DNA from: JARICQ01 sp964527205
GTDB lineage: Bacteria > Bacillota > Clostridia > Tissierellales > Tissierellaceae
NCBI GenBank assembly: GCA_964527205.1
Contig: CAZGQG010000003.1
Location: 28,624-92,623 of the forward strand
Direction: 5' to 3'
Length of the DNA stretch: 64,000 nt
Each line of letters opens with the position of its first letter. Positions within the stretch are counted from its first letter, which is position 1. Under the pieces are notes generated by a model. It searched no databases, was not told where the DNA came from, and saw nothing but the letters and a program-made list of their open reading frames with translations. Positions 50,584 through 59,021 of this stretch are shown piece by piece. A program made the position numbers and the translations under genes.

Positions 50584-51030
50584 TTACCAAGAGAATATCC
50601 CCTTGCTTTTAAGATCATCCTTTAATCCGTCAATCTCTACGCTACTAGGAGCAAATATAAATATATCCTTGGTTACCTTTTGAATATTTCCCTCCATTGC
50701 ATATACTCCACCATTAACAAAATCAAATATCTGTCTTTTAACACCAATTTCTAATTGCTCTAAATTTACTACAACAGTTTTTCTTGCCTTTAAATCATCA
50801 ATAATTCCAGGTGCTTCATCATAGCTAAGTGGTTCATGAACTACTATTTTCATATTGCTATTAGTGTGTATATTTACTACCTTGTTTCCTACTTTTCTTG
50901 GTAATATTTGCTTGGTCTCTTCAATTTCCTCTGCATCCTCATAGTAATCCTCATAAATTTCCTGATCCTCTTCTTCTTCGTAACCATCTACCCCTATAAA
51001 ATACTTTAACCTATCCATCATATTACTCAT
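50584..51030 (-). CDS. sepF: Cell division protein SepF
   Basis: Membrane-associated FtsZ anchor that forms rings. The N-terminal amphipathic segment (MSNMMDRLKYFIG) and an acidic tyrosine-rich linker (18-42, EEEEDQEIYEDYYEDAEEIEE) precede the SepF domain (KIVVHEPLSYDEAP, VVVNLEQLE, FDFVNGGVYAMEGNIQKV, FIFAPSSVEI). ATG at 51030 follows AGGAGGG by 7 nt. 148 residues. It is 6 nt downstream of yggS. Confidence 0.95.
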   Translation of the reverse strand: MSNMMDRLKYFIGVDGYEEEEDQEIYEDYYEDAEEIEETKQILPRKVGNKVVNIHTNSNMKIVVHEPLSYDEAPGIIDDLKARKTVVVNLEQLEIGVKRQIFDFVNGGVYAMEGNIQKVTKDIFIFAPSSVEIDGLKDDLKSKGIFSW

Positions 51031-51042
51031 AGTCAAACCCTC

Positions 51043-51741
51043 CTAATAGTTTCTTTCACCAAAAATTGCTCTGCCCACTCTTACCATATTGGAACCCTCT
51101 TCAATAGCAATGGTGTAATCATTTGTCATTCCCATTGAAAGATAATCCATTGAAAGCTCACTATAGTTCTTAGCCTTAATATCTTCTTGTAGCTTGTATA
51201 GACTTCTAAAGACCTCTCTAATTTCCTTTTCATCCTCCACATGGGGAGCCATAGTCATCAAGCCTCTAATTCTTATGTTCTCCATGGATAAAACCGACTC
51301 TATAAAAGGTATAACTTCTTCTATCTTAAGACCATGCTTAGTCTCTTCCTCAGCTATATTCACCTGAACTAAAACATCCTGCACAAGATTTTCCCTCTTA
51401 GCCCTTCTATTTAACTGCTTGGCTAAGGACATTCTATCTAGGGAATGTACAAGTTTTACCTTGCCAATTACATCCTTGGCCTTATTGCTTTGAAGATGTC
51501 CAATCATATGGTAGTCTATTCCTTCATTAAGCTCCTCATACTTAGCTTCTAATTCCTGTACCCTGTTCTCTCCAATGCTAGTTGCACCAGCATCTTTAGC
51601 TAAAATGATCCCGTCTATACCCACAGTCTTTGTAACAGCTATTAGCTCAACATGCTCTCCACTTCTGCCTGACCTAGCTAGGGCCTTTTCTATCTCTTCT
51701 CTGACTGTAGATAAATTCTCTGCGATTGATATTTTAATCAC
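51043..51741 (-). CDS. YggS-family PLP homeostasis protein
   Basis: Single-domain PLP-binding TIM barrel that buffers pyridoxal phosphate. The PLP lysine is Lys38 (LIAVTKTV), and GENRVQE, HMIGHLQSNKAKDV, GLMTMAP and LSMGMTNDY are intact. The start is unusual. A stop codon lies right upstream, and the only standard start (GTG at 51741) is inside the ribosome site AGGAGGTG. The codon at ideal spacing (8 nt) is ATA at 51730-51732, which would give 229 residues. The stated span is the longest possible. Confidence 0.93.
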   Translation of the reverse strand: MIKISIAENLSTVREEIEKALARSGRSGEHVELIAVTKTVGIDGIILAKDAGATSIGENRVQELEAKYEELNEGIDYHMIGHLQSNKAKDVIGKVKLVHSLDRMSLAKQLNRRAKRENLVQDVLVQVNIAEEETKHGLKIEEVIPFIESVLSMENIRIRGLMTMAPHVEDEKEIREVFRSLYKLQEDIKAKNYSELSMDYLSMGMTNDYTIAIEEGSNMVRVGRAIFGERNY

Positions 51742-51747
51742 CTCCTA

Positions 51748-52746
51748 CTATCCAATAATATCTCCTTCTTTTACACTATCATGATTTAAGATTATTTCAT
51801 CAAATTGGTCCACTGTCCTTATAGGATCAGATCCTTCTTCTAAATATATATTTGAACTATTATCACCTATTTTAATAAATGAGTCATCCTGGACTTCCTT
51901 TATGAGAAAGACTGGTCTAAACTCAACTATACCACCCTTGTTCTTTATATAAACCCCATCCTGTCCATCTTTTTCAAAAATAGACTTAGTTGGTATTTTA
52001 AAGGCCTTAAATTCATTTTTTATTAATTCTACATCCTTTACCCTTAGATGGAAATACTTGTAAAGCATGGTATTAAATTTTACCACTAAAACAGCCTTGT
52101 CTCCAGTTTCATTTATAGCCCTGATATAGCCCTTAACAATAGACTCTTCATCTTCTCCATCCATCTTCACCTTGACCCCTTGGCCTTGGCTTAGGTCAGC
52201 TATATCCTCTTTGTTTTCCACTTTAATAGCAATATACCACTCAAAGTTATCTATGATCTTGTAGATAGCCTGTCCTCTTGAGACCTGTATGTCTCCACCA
52301 GGCTCACTTTCTTCTTCCCTATCCTTTATTTTTTCCAGGTATTCCTTGCTATCCAAGAGATCATAGCTATATTTTTCCAGTTCTTCTCCTTGAAATTCCT
52401 CTTCATAGCCATCAATTTCATAGGATATCAAACCAGCATTTTCATTGTAGTATTGGATTCCCGCCACATCTGCCACTTCTATACCCGCAGATATGCGTTC
52501 TCCCTCCCCTATTTTTTTTCTTAGAGTTCCGCTATTTTCTGACTTCCTAGGCTTTTCACTTCTTATAAAGAAGCCTTCTCCCATAAAGGACTCCCTATGG
52601 ATTTCTTCCCTGGGAAGGACTGTCTTGTCCTTTCCTATTACAAGGCCCCATATAGGTTTTAAAAATAAATATGAAATTAGGAGGGCAATAATAATAGTCA
52701 TTGTCCTTCTCTTTCTACGCCTTCTCTCTGCTCTAGTTATTGGCAT
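51748..52746 (-). CDS. HlyD-like membrane-anchored protein of the sepF cluster
   Basis: A 332-residue protein with a basic N-terminus (ITRAERRRRKRRT), one membrane helix at about 15-35, and a long extracytoplasmic region. That region has beta-rich stretches resembling the barrel-sandwich hybrid of HlyD-type adaptors (GGDIQVSRGQAIYKII, KVKMDGEDEESIVKGYIRAI, RVKDVEL). No partner ABC transporter is adjacent. Related proteins occur upstream of yggS-sepF in Clostridia, and a role near division is inferred from context only. Confidence 0.8.
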   Translation of the reverse strand: MPITRAERRRRKRRTMTIIIALLISYLFLKPIWGLVIGKDKTVLPREEIHRESFMGEGFFIRSEKPRKSENSGTLRKKIGEGERISAGIEVADVAGIQYYNENAGLISYEIDGYEEEFQGEELEKYSYDLLDSKEYLEKIKDREEESEPGGDIQVSRGQAIYKIIDNFEWYIAIKVENKEDIADLSQGQGVKVKMDGEDEESIVKGYIRAINETGDKAVLVVKFNTMLYKYFHLRVKDVELIKNEFKAFKIPTKSIFEKDGQDGVYIKNKGGIVEFRPVFLIKEVQDDSFIKIGDNSSNIYLEEGSDPIRTVDQFDEIILNHDSVKEGDIIG

Positions 52747-52776
52747 TTAGATCATCCTCATTGCGCTGCACTATTC

Positions 52777-53148
52777 TTAAAAAAACTTTCCATATTTACT
52801 TACAACCTTTAATTTTAATATATTATCCAAGCTAAATAGCTTGATTTCATCCCTATGGGTTACTATCATTATTTTTTGTTCCATTTTCTTAGCCCCTATT
52901 AGGATGCCATTATACTTTTCCTTGGACTTGGTGATGATCTTAATCTCATCTCCAGCCTTCATTCTATTTCCATCTAGGATAAATTCCTTTATATCAGCTT
53001 CATCTAAATGTTTTTGCTTGATTGATTTCTTATCTATAAGAATAATATTTTTATCAAGTAATATTTTCTCCTTTAAAACAACAAATACATAGCCAAAGCA
53101 AGATACTATGAAGAGTAGAATTAAAATATTATATAGATAATAAAACAT
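52777..53148 (-). CDS. Small single-pass membrane protein, function unknown
   Basis: A 123-residue protein I do not recognise. It has one N-terminal membrane helix (about 3-25, YYLYNILILLFIVSCFGYVF) with few positive charges before it. A soluble, lysine-rich region follows (DAGDEIKI-like strands, KEKYNGILIGAKKM) that could form a small beta domain on the cytoplasmic side. It is first in the transcript that continues with the HlyD-like gene, yggS and sepF, with its own extended -10 promoter. Confidence 0.7.
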   Translation of the reverse strand: MFYYLYNILILLFIVSCFGYVFVVLKEKILLDKNIILIDKKSIKQKHLDEADIKEFILDGNRMKAGDEIKIITKSKEKYNGILIGAKKMEQKIMIVTHRDEIKLFSLDNILKLKVVSKYGKFF

Positions 53149-53186
53149 TTTACACCTCCATAAAAATCCTTACAATGCATAGGCAT

Positions 53187-53215
53187 ATTATAACATGAAT
53201 CCCAGATCTTTTAAA
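53187..53215 (-). promoter_or_regulatory. Promoter for the division-cluster transcript
   Basis: Minus-strand TATAAT (53187-53192) with an upstream TG forming an extended -10, and TTTAAA (53210-53215) at 17 bp. It is placed between gpsA and the small membrane protein gene, upstream of hlyD-like-yggS-sepF-divIVA. Confidence 0.55.
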
Positions 53216-53224
53216 GCTTAAAGC

Positions 53225-54259
53225 TTACCATTCTCCAACTTTATCATCTAAAACAACTATATTTTCCATTTCATGCTTTTTATCTCTTTGCATTAGCTTA
53301 GAAACAGAGTAATTTACATCTGCTCCCTCATATAGGACCTGGTAGAGTTCTGATGTAATTGGCATTTCAATTCCATGGGTCTTGGCCAGTTCATAGGCAG
53401 ATTTTGTAGTCTTTATACCCTCCACTACCATACCTACTTCCTCTATGGCTTGCTCCGGGGAATAGCCCTGACCTATTAGGATACCTGCCCTTCTGTTTCT
53501 ACTATGCATGCTGGTACAGGTAACTATTAAGTCTCCCATTCCTGCCAGGCCTGAAAAGGTCTCTGCCCTAGCTCCCAGTGCCAGTCCTAGCTTTGACATT
53601 TCAAACATACCCCTGGTCATAAGGGCTGCCTTAGTATTATCTCCAAATTCCAAACCATCAGATATGCCTGCCCCTAGGGCAATTACATTTTTAAGGGCTG
53701 CTCCCAGTTCTACCCCTATTACATCTGGATTTGTATAGACCCTAAAGTTTGGTGTAATAAAGCTGTCCTGGACATATTCTGCTATCTTTTTATCCTTAGA
53801 AGCAGAAACCACAGTAGTAGCCAGGTCTCTTGCCACTTCCTCTGCATGGGAAGGTCCTGAAAGCACTGCATACTTAGTTCCCGGACTTATCTCCTCCACA
53901 ATCTGAGAAATCCTAAGCAGGCTATGGTTCTCAATTCCCTTAGACACATTTACAATGATCTGGTCTTTTTTTATATAATCTTTAGCCATATTTAAAACTT
54001 CCCGAACCCCATGGGTTGGCACGGACATAAGGATGATGTCCTTATCCCTTATAGTTTTTTCAATATCACCGGTGACCTTTAAATTTTCCGGAAATCTAGC
54101 TCCGGGAAGGTATCTCTCGTTGTAGCCAGTCTCCCTTATCTCATCTATTTGATCCTGCCTTCTCATCCACATATGGACCTGGTAATTTTTCTTCCCTAAT
54201 AGGATAGCAAGGGCACTGCCCCAACTACCTCCACCTAATACTCCTATCTTCCTATCCAT
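53225..54259 (-). CDS. gpsA: Glycerol-3-phosphate dehydrogenase [NAD(P)+]
   Basis: Makes glycerol-3-phosphate from dihydroxyacetone phosphate for phospholipids; PlsY, encoded next door, acylates the product. The nucleotide-binding loop GGGSWGSALA (9-18), VSKGIE, SGPSHAEEVA, the catalytic lysine region GAALKNVIALGAG and GLAGMGDLIVTC are all present. 344 residues, with a short hydrophilic C-terminal extension after MQRDKKHEM. It follows plsY by 23 nt in the der-plsY-gpsA order. Confidence 0.97.
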   Translation of the reverse strand: MDRKIGVLGGGSWGSALAILLGKKNYQVHMWMRRQDQIDEIRETGYNERYLPGARFPENLKVTGDIEKTIRDKDIILMSVPTHGVREVLNMAKDYIKKDQIIVNVSKGIENHSLLRISQIVEEISPGTKYAVLSGPSHAEEVARDLATTVVSASKDKKIAEYVQDSFITPNFRVYTNPDVIGVELGAALKNVIALGAGISDGLEFGDNTKAALMTRGMFEMSKLGLALGARAETFSGLAGMGDLIVTCTSMHSRNRRAGILIGQGYSPEQAIEEVGMVVEGIKTTKSAYELAKTHGIEMPITSELYQVLYEGADVNYSVSKLMQRDKKHEMENIVVLDDKVGEW

Positions 54260-54282
54260 TAAGAATCTGGCTCCTTTCTAAT

Positions 54283-54870
54283 CTATAAGTTTAGCTTGTT
54301 TTCATTGCCCTTTAAAAGTCTTCCAATATTGCTCCTATGCCTAAATATAGACAGGAGAGCTAGGATTAAAGTAGTTAGAAATAAATAATCCCTAAGGCTT
54401 CCTGTAAGTATATAGCTAACAATAGGAGCTGCCACAGAGGCAGATATAGATCCTAAGCTCACATACTTGCTTGCTGCAATTACAATGACTCCTATTATGA
54501 GACAAATAAGTCCCAGTTTCCAATTAAGGATAAAGAGTATGCCTAGGGAGCTTGCTATGCCCTTACCTCCCTTAAAGTTTAAAAATATAGGCCAGTTATG
54601 GCCTATAACTACAAAAAGAGCAGCTAGATATCTGCCATTCTCTCCCATAATATATCCACCTAGGAGTACAGCTAATATACCCTTGGCTACATCCAGTAAA
54701 AAGGTCAGGGCACCAAGTTTCTTTCCCAGTACCCTAAGGGCATTTGTAGTTCCTGCATTTCCACTGCCAAATTCTCTTATATCCTTGTTTTCCACATATT
54801 TTCCTAAAAAGTAAGCTGGAGAAAAAGATCCTATTAAATACGCTGTTAGAATAGTTAATAGTATTTTCAT
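54283..54870 (-). CDS. plsY: Acyl-phosphate:glycerol-3-phosphate acyltransferase PlsY
   Basis: Membrane enzyme that takes acyl-phosphate from PlsX (or, via FakA, from exogenous fatty acids) and makes lysophosphatidate. The protein has five to seven hydrophobic segments, and the family motifs GSFSPAYFLGK, GSGNAGTTNALR and GHNWPIFLNFKGGKGIAS. 195 residues. It lies between der and gpsA, so enzyme and substrate supply are co-transcribed. Confidence 0.97.
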   Translation of the reverse strand: MKILLTILTAYLIGSFSPAYFLGKYVENKDIREFGSGNAGTTNALRVLGKKLGALTFLLDVAKGILAVLLGGYIMGENGRYLAALFVVIGHNWPIFLNFKGGKGIASSLGILFILNWKLGLICLIIGVIVIAASKYVSLGSISASVAAPIVSYILTGSLRDYLFLTTLILALLSIFRHRSNIGRLLKGNENKLNL

Positions 54871-54872
54871 CC

Positions 54873-56189
54873 CTACTCTCCTCTTTCCCTAAAGCTAATT
54901 CTTAGAGGAACCCCGTCAAAGCCAAAGTGATCTCTGATTTGATTTTCTAAATATCTTACATAGGAAAAGTGCATTAGTTCCTTATTGTTTAAGAATATTA
55001 CAAAGCTTGGTGGCTTCACAGCTACCTGGGTTGCATAATAGATCTTAGCCCTATTACCCTTGTCACTAGGTGGTTGGTTCATTAGGACTGCTCTGTTTAT
55101 GATGTCATTTAAGACCCCTGTCTTTATCCTTAAATTATAGTTATTATTTACAAGTCTTATCATTTGAAGTAGCTTGTCTACCCTTTGTCCAGTTGTAGCA
55201 GAAATAAATACAATTGGAGCGTAGAGGATAAAGCCAAGCTTATCTCTAATTTCCTTGGTAAATCTATTGGTAGTATCCGTATCCTTATCTACCAGGTCCC
55301 ACTTATTTATAGCAATGATCATTCCCTTGCCATTGTCATGGGCATAGCCTGCTATCTTTGTATCCTGCTCTGTTATACCCTCAGTTGCATCCACAACCAG
55401 GACACAGATATTGGCCCTATCTACTGCTGCCAGGGTCCTTACTACAGAATACCTTTCCACATGCTCATAGATCTTTTTCTTCTTTCTAAGACCTGCTGTA
55501 TCTATAAATATATAATCCTCATCCCCATATTCCACATAGGAGTCTATGGCGTCCCTGGTAGTTCCAGGAATATCCGTAACTATAACTCTTTCCTCTCCCA
55601 GTATATTGTTTATAAGAGATGATTTCCCTACATTTGGCTTTCCTATAAGGGCTACCTTGATTACATCTTCGTTATAGTCCGTATTTCTTTCCTCAGGAAA
55701 GTTCTTTACAAGCTCATCTAAAAGATCTCCCAGTCCTAGGCCCTGTTCTGCTGATATAGCCAGAGGGTCTCCCAGTCCTAGTTCATAAAATTCATAGATA
55801 GAATCACTTAGTTCCAGAGAATCTATTTTATTACAGGCCACAACTACTCTCTTTCCGGATCTTCTTAACATTTCTCCTACTTCCTTGTCAAGACCAGTCA
55901 TACCGTCCCTACCATCCACTACAAAAAGAATTACATCTGCAGTATCTATAGCAACCTCAGCCTGTTTTTTAATATTGCTCATCATTATATCCTCATTGCT
56001 TGGCTCAAGCCCACCTGTATCAATTACAGTAAAATAATTTCCAAGCCATTCACCCTCAGCATAGATCCTATCCCTGGTTACCCCAGGAGTATCCTCTGTA
56101 ATAGCTATTCTACGTCCAACTATTTTATTAAATAATGTTGATTTACCTACATTAGGCCTACCAACAATACAAACCACTGCTCTTTCCAT
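54873..56189 (-). CDS. der: Ribosome biogenesis GTPase Der (EngA)
   Basis: Essential double-GTPase acting in 50S assembly. Two G domains are evident: GRPNVGKST (9-17), DTGG and NKID, then GKPNVGKSS (near 185), DTAG and NKWD. A C-terminal KH-like domain follows with YATQVAVKPPSFVIFLNN. 438 residues. It is 4 nt downstream of the DUF512 gene and 2 nt upstream of plsY, which is the standard clostridial order. Confidence 0.98.
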   Translation of the reverse strand: MERAVVCIVGRPNVGKSTLFNKIVGRRIAITEDTPGVTRDRIYAEGEWLGNYFTVIDTGGLEPSNEDIMMSNIKKQAEVAIDTADVILFVVDGRDGMTGLDKEVGEMLRRSGKRVVVACNKIDSLELSDSIYEFYELGLGDPLAISAEQGLGLGDLLDELVKNFPEERNTDYNEDVIKVALIGKPNVGKSSLINNILGEERVIVTDIPGTTRDAIDSYVEYGDEDYIFIDTAGLRKKKKIYEHVERYSVVRTLAAVDRANICVLVVDATEGITEQDTKIAGYAHDNGKGMIIAINKWDLVDKDTDTTNRFTKEIRDKLGFILYAPIVFISATTGQRVDKLLQMIRLVNNNYNLRIKTGVLNDIINRAVLMNQPPSDKGNRAKIYYATQVAVKPPSFVIFLNNKELMHFSYVRYLENQIRDHFGFDGVPLRISFRERGE

Positions 56190-56193
56190 AAAA

Positions 56194-57528
56194 TCACCCC
56201 AAATTTATTATAGTATTTATCAGTTCTCTTCCATCCACCCTGGATATGGCTACGGGAAGACGGAGACTCTCTCTCACATCTTCAATATCTAAATCGTCTA
56301 AGAATACTTCCTCATCACTTTTCATCATATTTCTTGGTATAATTACCCCGTCCACATTCCTGTAGTCTTCTAGCTGGGAGATTAGGTCTCCAGCAGTTAT
56401 AAGGCCTACCACTGTAATGCTATGTCCAAAAAAATCATTTTTTATAGGCACAACTTGGATTTTAAGATTTTCAAACCTATCCATTATCATCCCTGCAATT
56501 TTGATCATGAAATCCTTTGCTAGAGTTCCAGTTGCAATTACAAGATCTTTTTCTCCTATCCTGGAAGGGTCAACATTCTCAAGCTCTAAAGCAACTTCAT
56601 CCTCAAGGGATTTCATCATCCCAACTCCATTTTCATACTGTGGATAGCCCTCATAGGCCTCAGCCTCTGGAAGATTTCTCTCTGCCATAGCGTAAAACTC
56701 ATCACCGGCAAATACAAATCTAGTTCCCAATTCTCTTAGATATTCTTCCTGCTTCCTGTGGATATAGTCTAAAAATTCTCCTGCCAGTTCTGGATCAAAA
56801 ACCTTAAGGTCCTTGAGTCCCTTTCTAAACTTGGTAACACCAATAGGAACTATGGCCACTGATTTCACTGTGGAATGCAGGGCACTTAGGTCTTCTAGGG
56901 TTCTTTCCAGTTCCTCTCCATCATTTACCCCAGGCATAAGAACTATTTGACAGTTTACCTCTAGACCTACCTGATGGAATCTCTTTAGTATATCATAAAG
57001 CTTGCCTGCATTCTTGTTATTTAACATCTCTACCCTAAGCTTAGGATTAGTAGTATGAACACTTACATTTACAGGACTAAGCCTGTATTCTATTATCCTA
57101 TCTATTTCCTCATCACTCATATTTGTAAGGGTAATAAAATTCCCCTGGAGAAAACTTAATCTAGAATCATCGTCCTTAAAGTAAAGGGTCTCTCTCATAT
57201 TCTCTGGAAGCTGGTCTATATAGCAAAATATACACTTATTGCTACAGGACTTGGCCCTATCTATAAGGGAGTTGGCAAAGGCTATGCCCAGGTCTTCATC
57301 TGTGCCCTTTTCTATTTCTATCTCCCAGATCTCACCATTTCTCTTTTCTACTTCTACAAGAACAAAATCATCGGAAATAAGAAATTTATACTCAAGTATA
57401 TCCTTGACCTCTTTTCCATTTATAGAAAGCAGAGTGTCTCCCACCTCAAGGCCTAGTTCATCTGCTATACTTCCCCTATATACCTCTTCTATTATATTCT
57501 TATCTTCATTTATATTTTTTAATTCCAT
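56194..57528 (-). CDS. DUF512 PDZ/radical SAM protein
   Basis: A 444-residue protein with an N-terminal PDZ-like region (about 1-75), a radical SAM cluster motif CSNKCIFC (Cys95, Cys99, Cys102; SCSNKCIFCYIDQLP) and a C-terminal DUF512 domain (AGDEFYAMAERNLP, VVGLITAGDLISQL). This family is widespread in Clostridia upstream of der and in some phototrophs, but its reaction is not established. It is first gene of the DUF512-der-plsY-gpsA transcript, with a promoter at 57572-57600. Confidence 0.9.
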   Translation of the reverse strand: MELKNINEDKNIIEEVYRGSIADELGLEVGDTLLSINGKEVKDILEYKFLISDDFVLVEVEKRNGEIWEIEIEKGTDEDLGIAFANSLIDRAKSCSNKCIFCYIDQLPENMRETLYFKDDDSRLSFLQGNFITLTNMSDEEIDRIIEYRLSPVNVSVHTTNPKLRVEMLNNKNAGKLYDILKRFHQVGLEVNCQIVLMPGVNDGEELERTLEDLSALHSTVKSVAIVPIGVTKFRKGLKDLKVFDPELAGEFLDYIHRKQEEYLRELGTRFVFAGDEFYAMAERNLPEAEAYEGYPQYENGVGMMKSLEDEVALELENVDPSRIGEKDLVIATGTLAKDFMIKIAGMIMDRFENLKIQVVPIKNDFFGHSITVVGLITAGDLISQLEDYRNVDGVIIPRNMMKSDEEVFLDDLDIEDVRESLRLPVAISRVDGRELINTIINLG

Positions 57529-57571
57529 TTCTACACCTCTTCATCTTACTATTTATTTTCTTGATTACCTT

Positions 57572-57600
57572 ATTATATAATAGAATTTATGTAAATACAA
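57572..57600 (-). promoter_or_regulatory. Promoter for DUF512-der-plsY-gpsA
   Basis: Minus-strand TTGTAT (57595-57600) and TATAAT (57572-57577), 17-bp spacer. The -35 lies directly after the glyA terminator stem. Confidence 0.65.
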
Positions 57601-57625
57601 AGCCTACAGAAAAATCTGTAGGCTT
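57590..57625 (-). terminator. Terminator after glyA
   Basis: Perfect 10-bp stem (AAGCCTACAG and complement, 57600-57609 and 57616-57625) with a 6-nt loop, followed on the minus strand by TGTATTTA. The U-tract is imperfect and overlaps the next promoter. Confidence 0.65.
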
Positions 57626-57634
57626 GATTTCTTT

Positions 57635-58864
57635 TTAGTATAATGGGAACTTATCACAAAGTTCTGTAACCATTGTCTTTATCTTCTCTACATCCCTGTC
57701 TTCCTCTAGGGCAAGAGTCATTATCTTAGCAATTTCTCTCATTTCATCTTCCTTCATTCCAAGAGTAGTTACTGCTGGAGTTCCAACCCTTACTCCTGAA
57801 GTTACAAATGGTGACTCTGGATCGAAAGGAATAGTGTTTTTATTAGTTGCTATTCCAATTTCATCAAATAAGGCTTCTGCAACCTTACCAGTAAGTCCCT
57901 TGCTTCTAACATCAATAAGAACTATGTGGTTGTCAGTTCCTCCTGATACTATACGGAATCCATTATTAGTAAGTTCTTCAGCAAGTGCCTTAGCATTTTT
58001 TATTACCTGTTCTTGGTAGCCCTTAAAGTCATCCTTTAGAGCTTCTCCAAAGCTTACAGCCTTAGCAGCTATAATGTGCATTAATGGTCCACCTTGGATA
58101 CCAGGGAATATTGCCTTGTCTATTGCCTTAGCATATTCTGCCTTGCAAAGTATAGCTCCACCTCTTGGTCCTCTAAGAGTCTTGTGAGTAGTAGTTGTTA
58201 CAAAGTCAGCATATGGAACTGGACTTTGGTGAAGGCCTGTTGCTACTAAACCAGCAATATGAGCCATGTCAACCATTAATAAAGCTCCAACTTCATCAGC
58301 TATTTCTCTAAACTTCTTAAAGTCAATAGCACGAGCATAGGCACTAGCTCCTGCTACTATCATCTTAGGTTTTTCTTCTAGGGCAATTTCTCTTACCTTG
58401 TCATAATCTATTGTCTCAGTTTCCTTGTCTACACCGTATTCTACGAAGTTGTAGTAGGTTCCTGAAATATTTACAGGACTACCATGAGTTAAGTGTCCAC
58501 CCTGGGATAGGTTCATTCCTAAAACCTTATCACCTGGTTTTAACATTGCAAAATACACACCTAGGTTAGCATTTGAACCAGAATGTGGCTGAACATTAGC
58601 ATGATCTGCTCCAAATAATTCCTTTAATCTGTCTATGGCTAAGTTTTCCGCTATGTCAACTATCTCGCATCCACCATAGTATCTCTTTCCTGGATAACCC
58701 TCAGCATATTTATTGGTCAAATAACTTCCAGCAGCCTCAAGTACAGCCTCACTTACAAAGTTTTCTGAAGCTATAAGCTCAATGTGGCTTTGTTGTCTTT
58801 GAAGTTCTCTTTCAACAATATCCATTATTTCAGGATCTGCTTTTCTTAAATTATCGAAATTCAT
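57635..58864 (-). CDS. glyA: Serine hydroxymethyltransferase
   Basis: PLP enzyme converting serine and tetrahydrofolate to glycine and methylene-tetrahydrofolate. The PLP lysine is Lys228 in TTTTHKTLRGPRGG; IASENFVS, YAEGYPGKRYYGG, VQPHSGSNAN and VDMAHIAG are canonical. ATG at 58864 follows GAAGGGAG; an in-frame ATG 11 codons upstream lacks a ribosome site. 409 residues. It is a single-gene unit with a terminator, divergent from the thrE pair, which may export threonine or serine, its substrate relatives. Confidence 0.97.
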   Translation of the reverse strand: MNFDNLRKADPEIMDIVERELQRQQSHIELIASENFVSEAVLEAAGSYLTNKYAEGYPGKRYYGGCEIVDIAENLAIDRLKELFGADHANVQPHSGSNANLGVYFAMLKPGDKVLGMNLSQGGHLTHGSPVNISGTYYNFVEYGVDKETETIDYDKVREIALEEKPKMIVAGASAYARAIDFKKFREIADEVGALLMVDMAHIAGLVATGLHQSPVPYADFVTTTTHKTLRGPRGGAILCKAEYAKAIDKAIFPGIQGGPLMHIIAAKAVSFGEALKDDFKGYQEQVIKNAKALAEELTNNGFRIVSGGTDNHIVLIDVRSKGLTGKVAEALFDEIGIATNKNTIPFDPESPFVTSGVRVGTPAVTTLGMKEDEMREIAKIMTLALEEDRDVEKIKTMVTELCDKFPLY

Positions 58865-58970
58865 TTTAAATCTCCCTTCAATTTTGATTTTATACATCCA
58901 ATCAACTATAATATCAGATATAATGAAGATATAGTAGGGTTAAATGTATTATTTACTATCCAATACTATT

Positions 58971-58990
58971 ATAACGGTATATACTGTTAT
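58971..58990. promoter_or_regulatory. Operator-like near-palindrome upstream of thrE
   Basis: A 20-bp near-perfect palindrome (ATAACGGTAT and ATACTGTTAT, nine of ten pairs complementary) is centred at 58980/58981, 32 nt before the thrE start in the glyA-thrE divergent gap. The size and symmetry suit a dimeric repressor. No regulator gene of a matching type is adjacent, and I could not define the promoters on either side. Confidence 0.45.
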
Positions 58991-59021
58991 TTACAAGATT
59001 ATTTATAAAGGTGGTGTAGAA

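Noticed and set aside
58865..59021. Glycine riboswitch upstream of glyA
   Set aside because: The gap lacks the paired aptamer landmarks of a glycine riboswitch and shows only a short operator-like palindrome.
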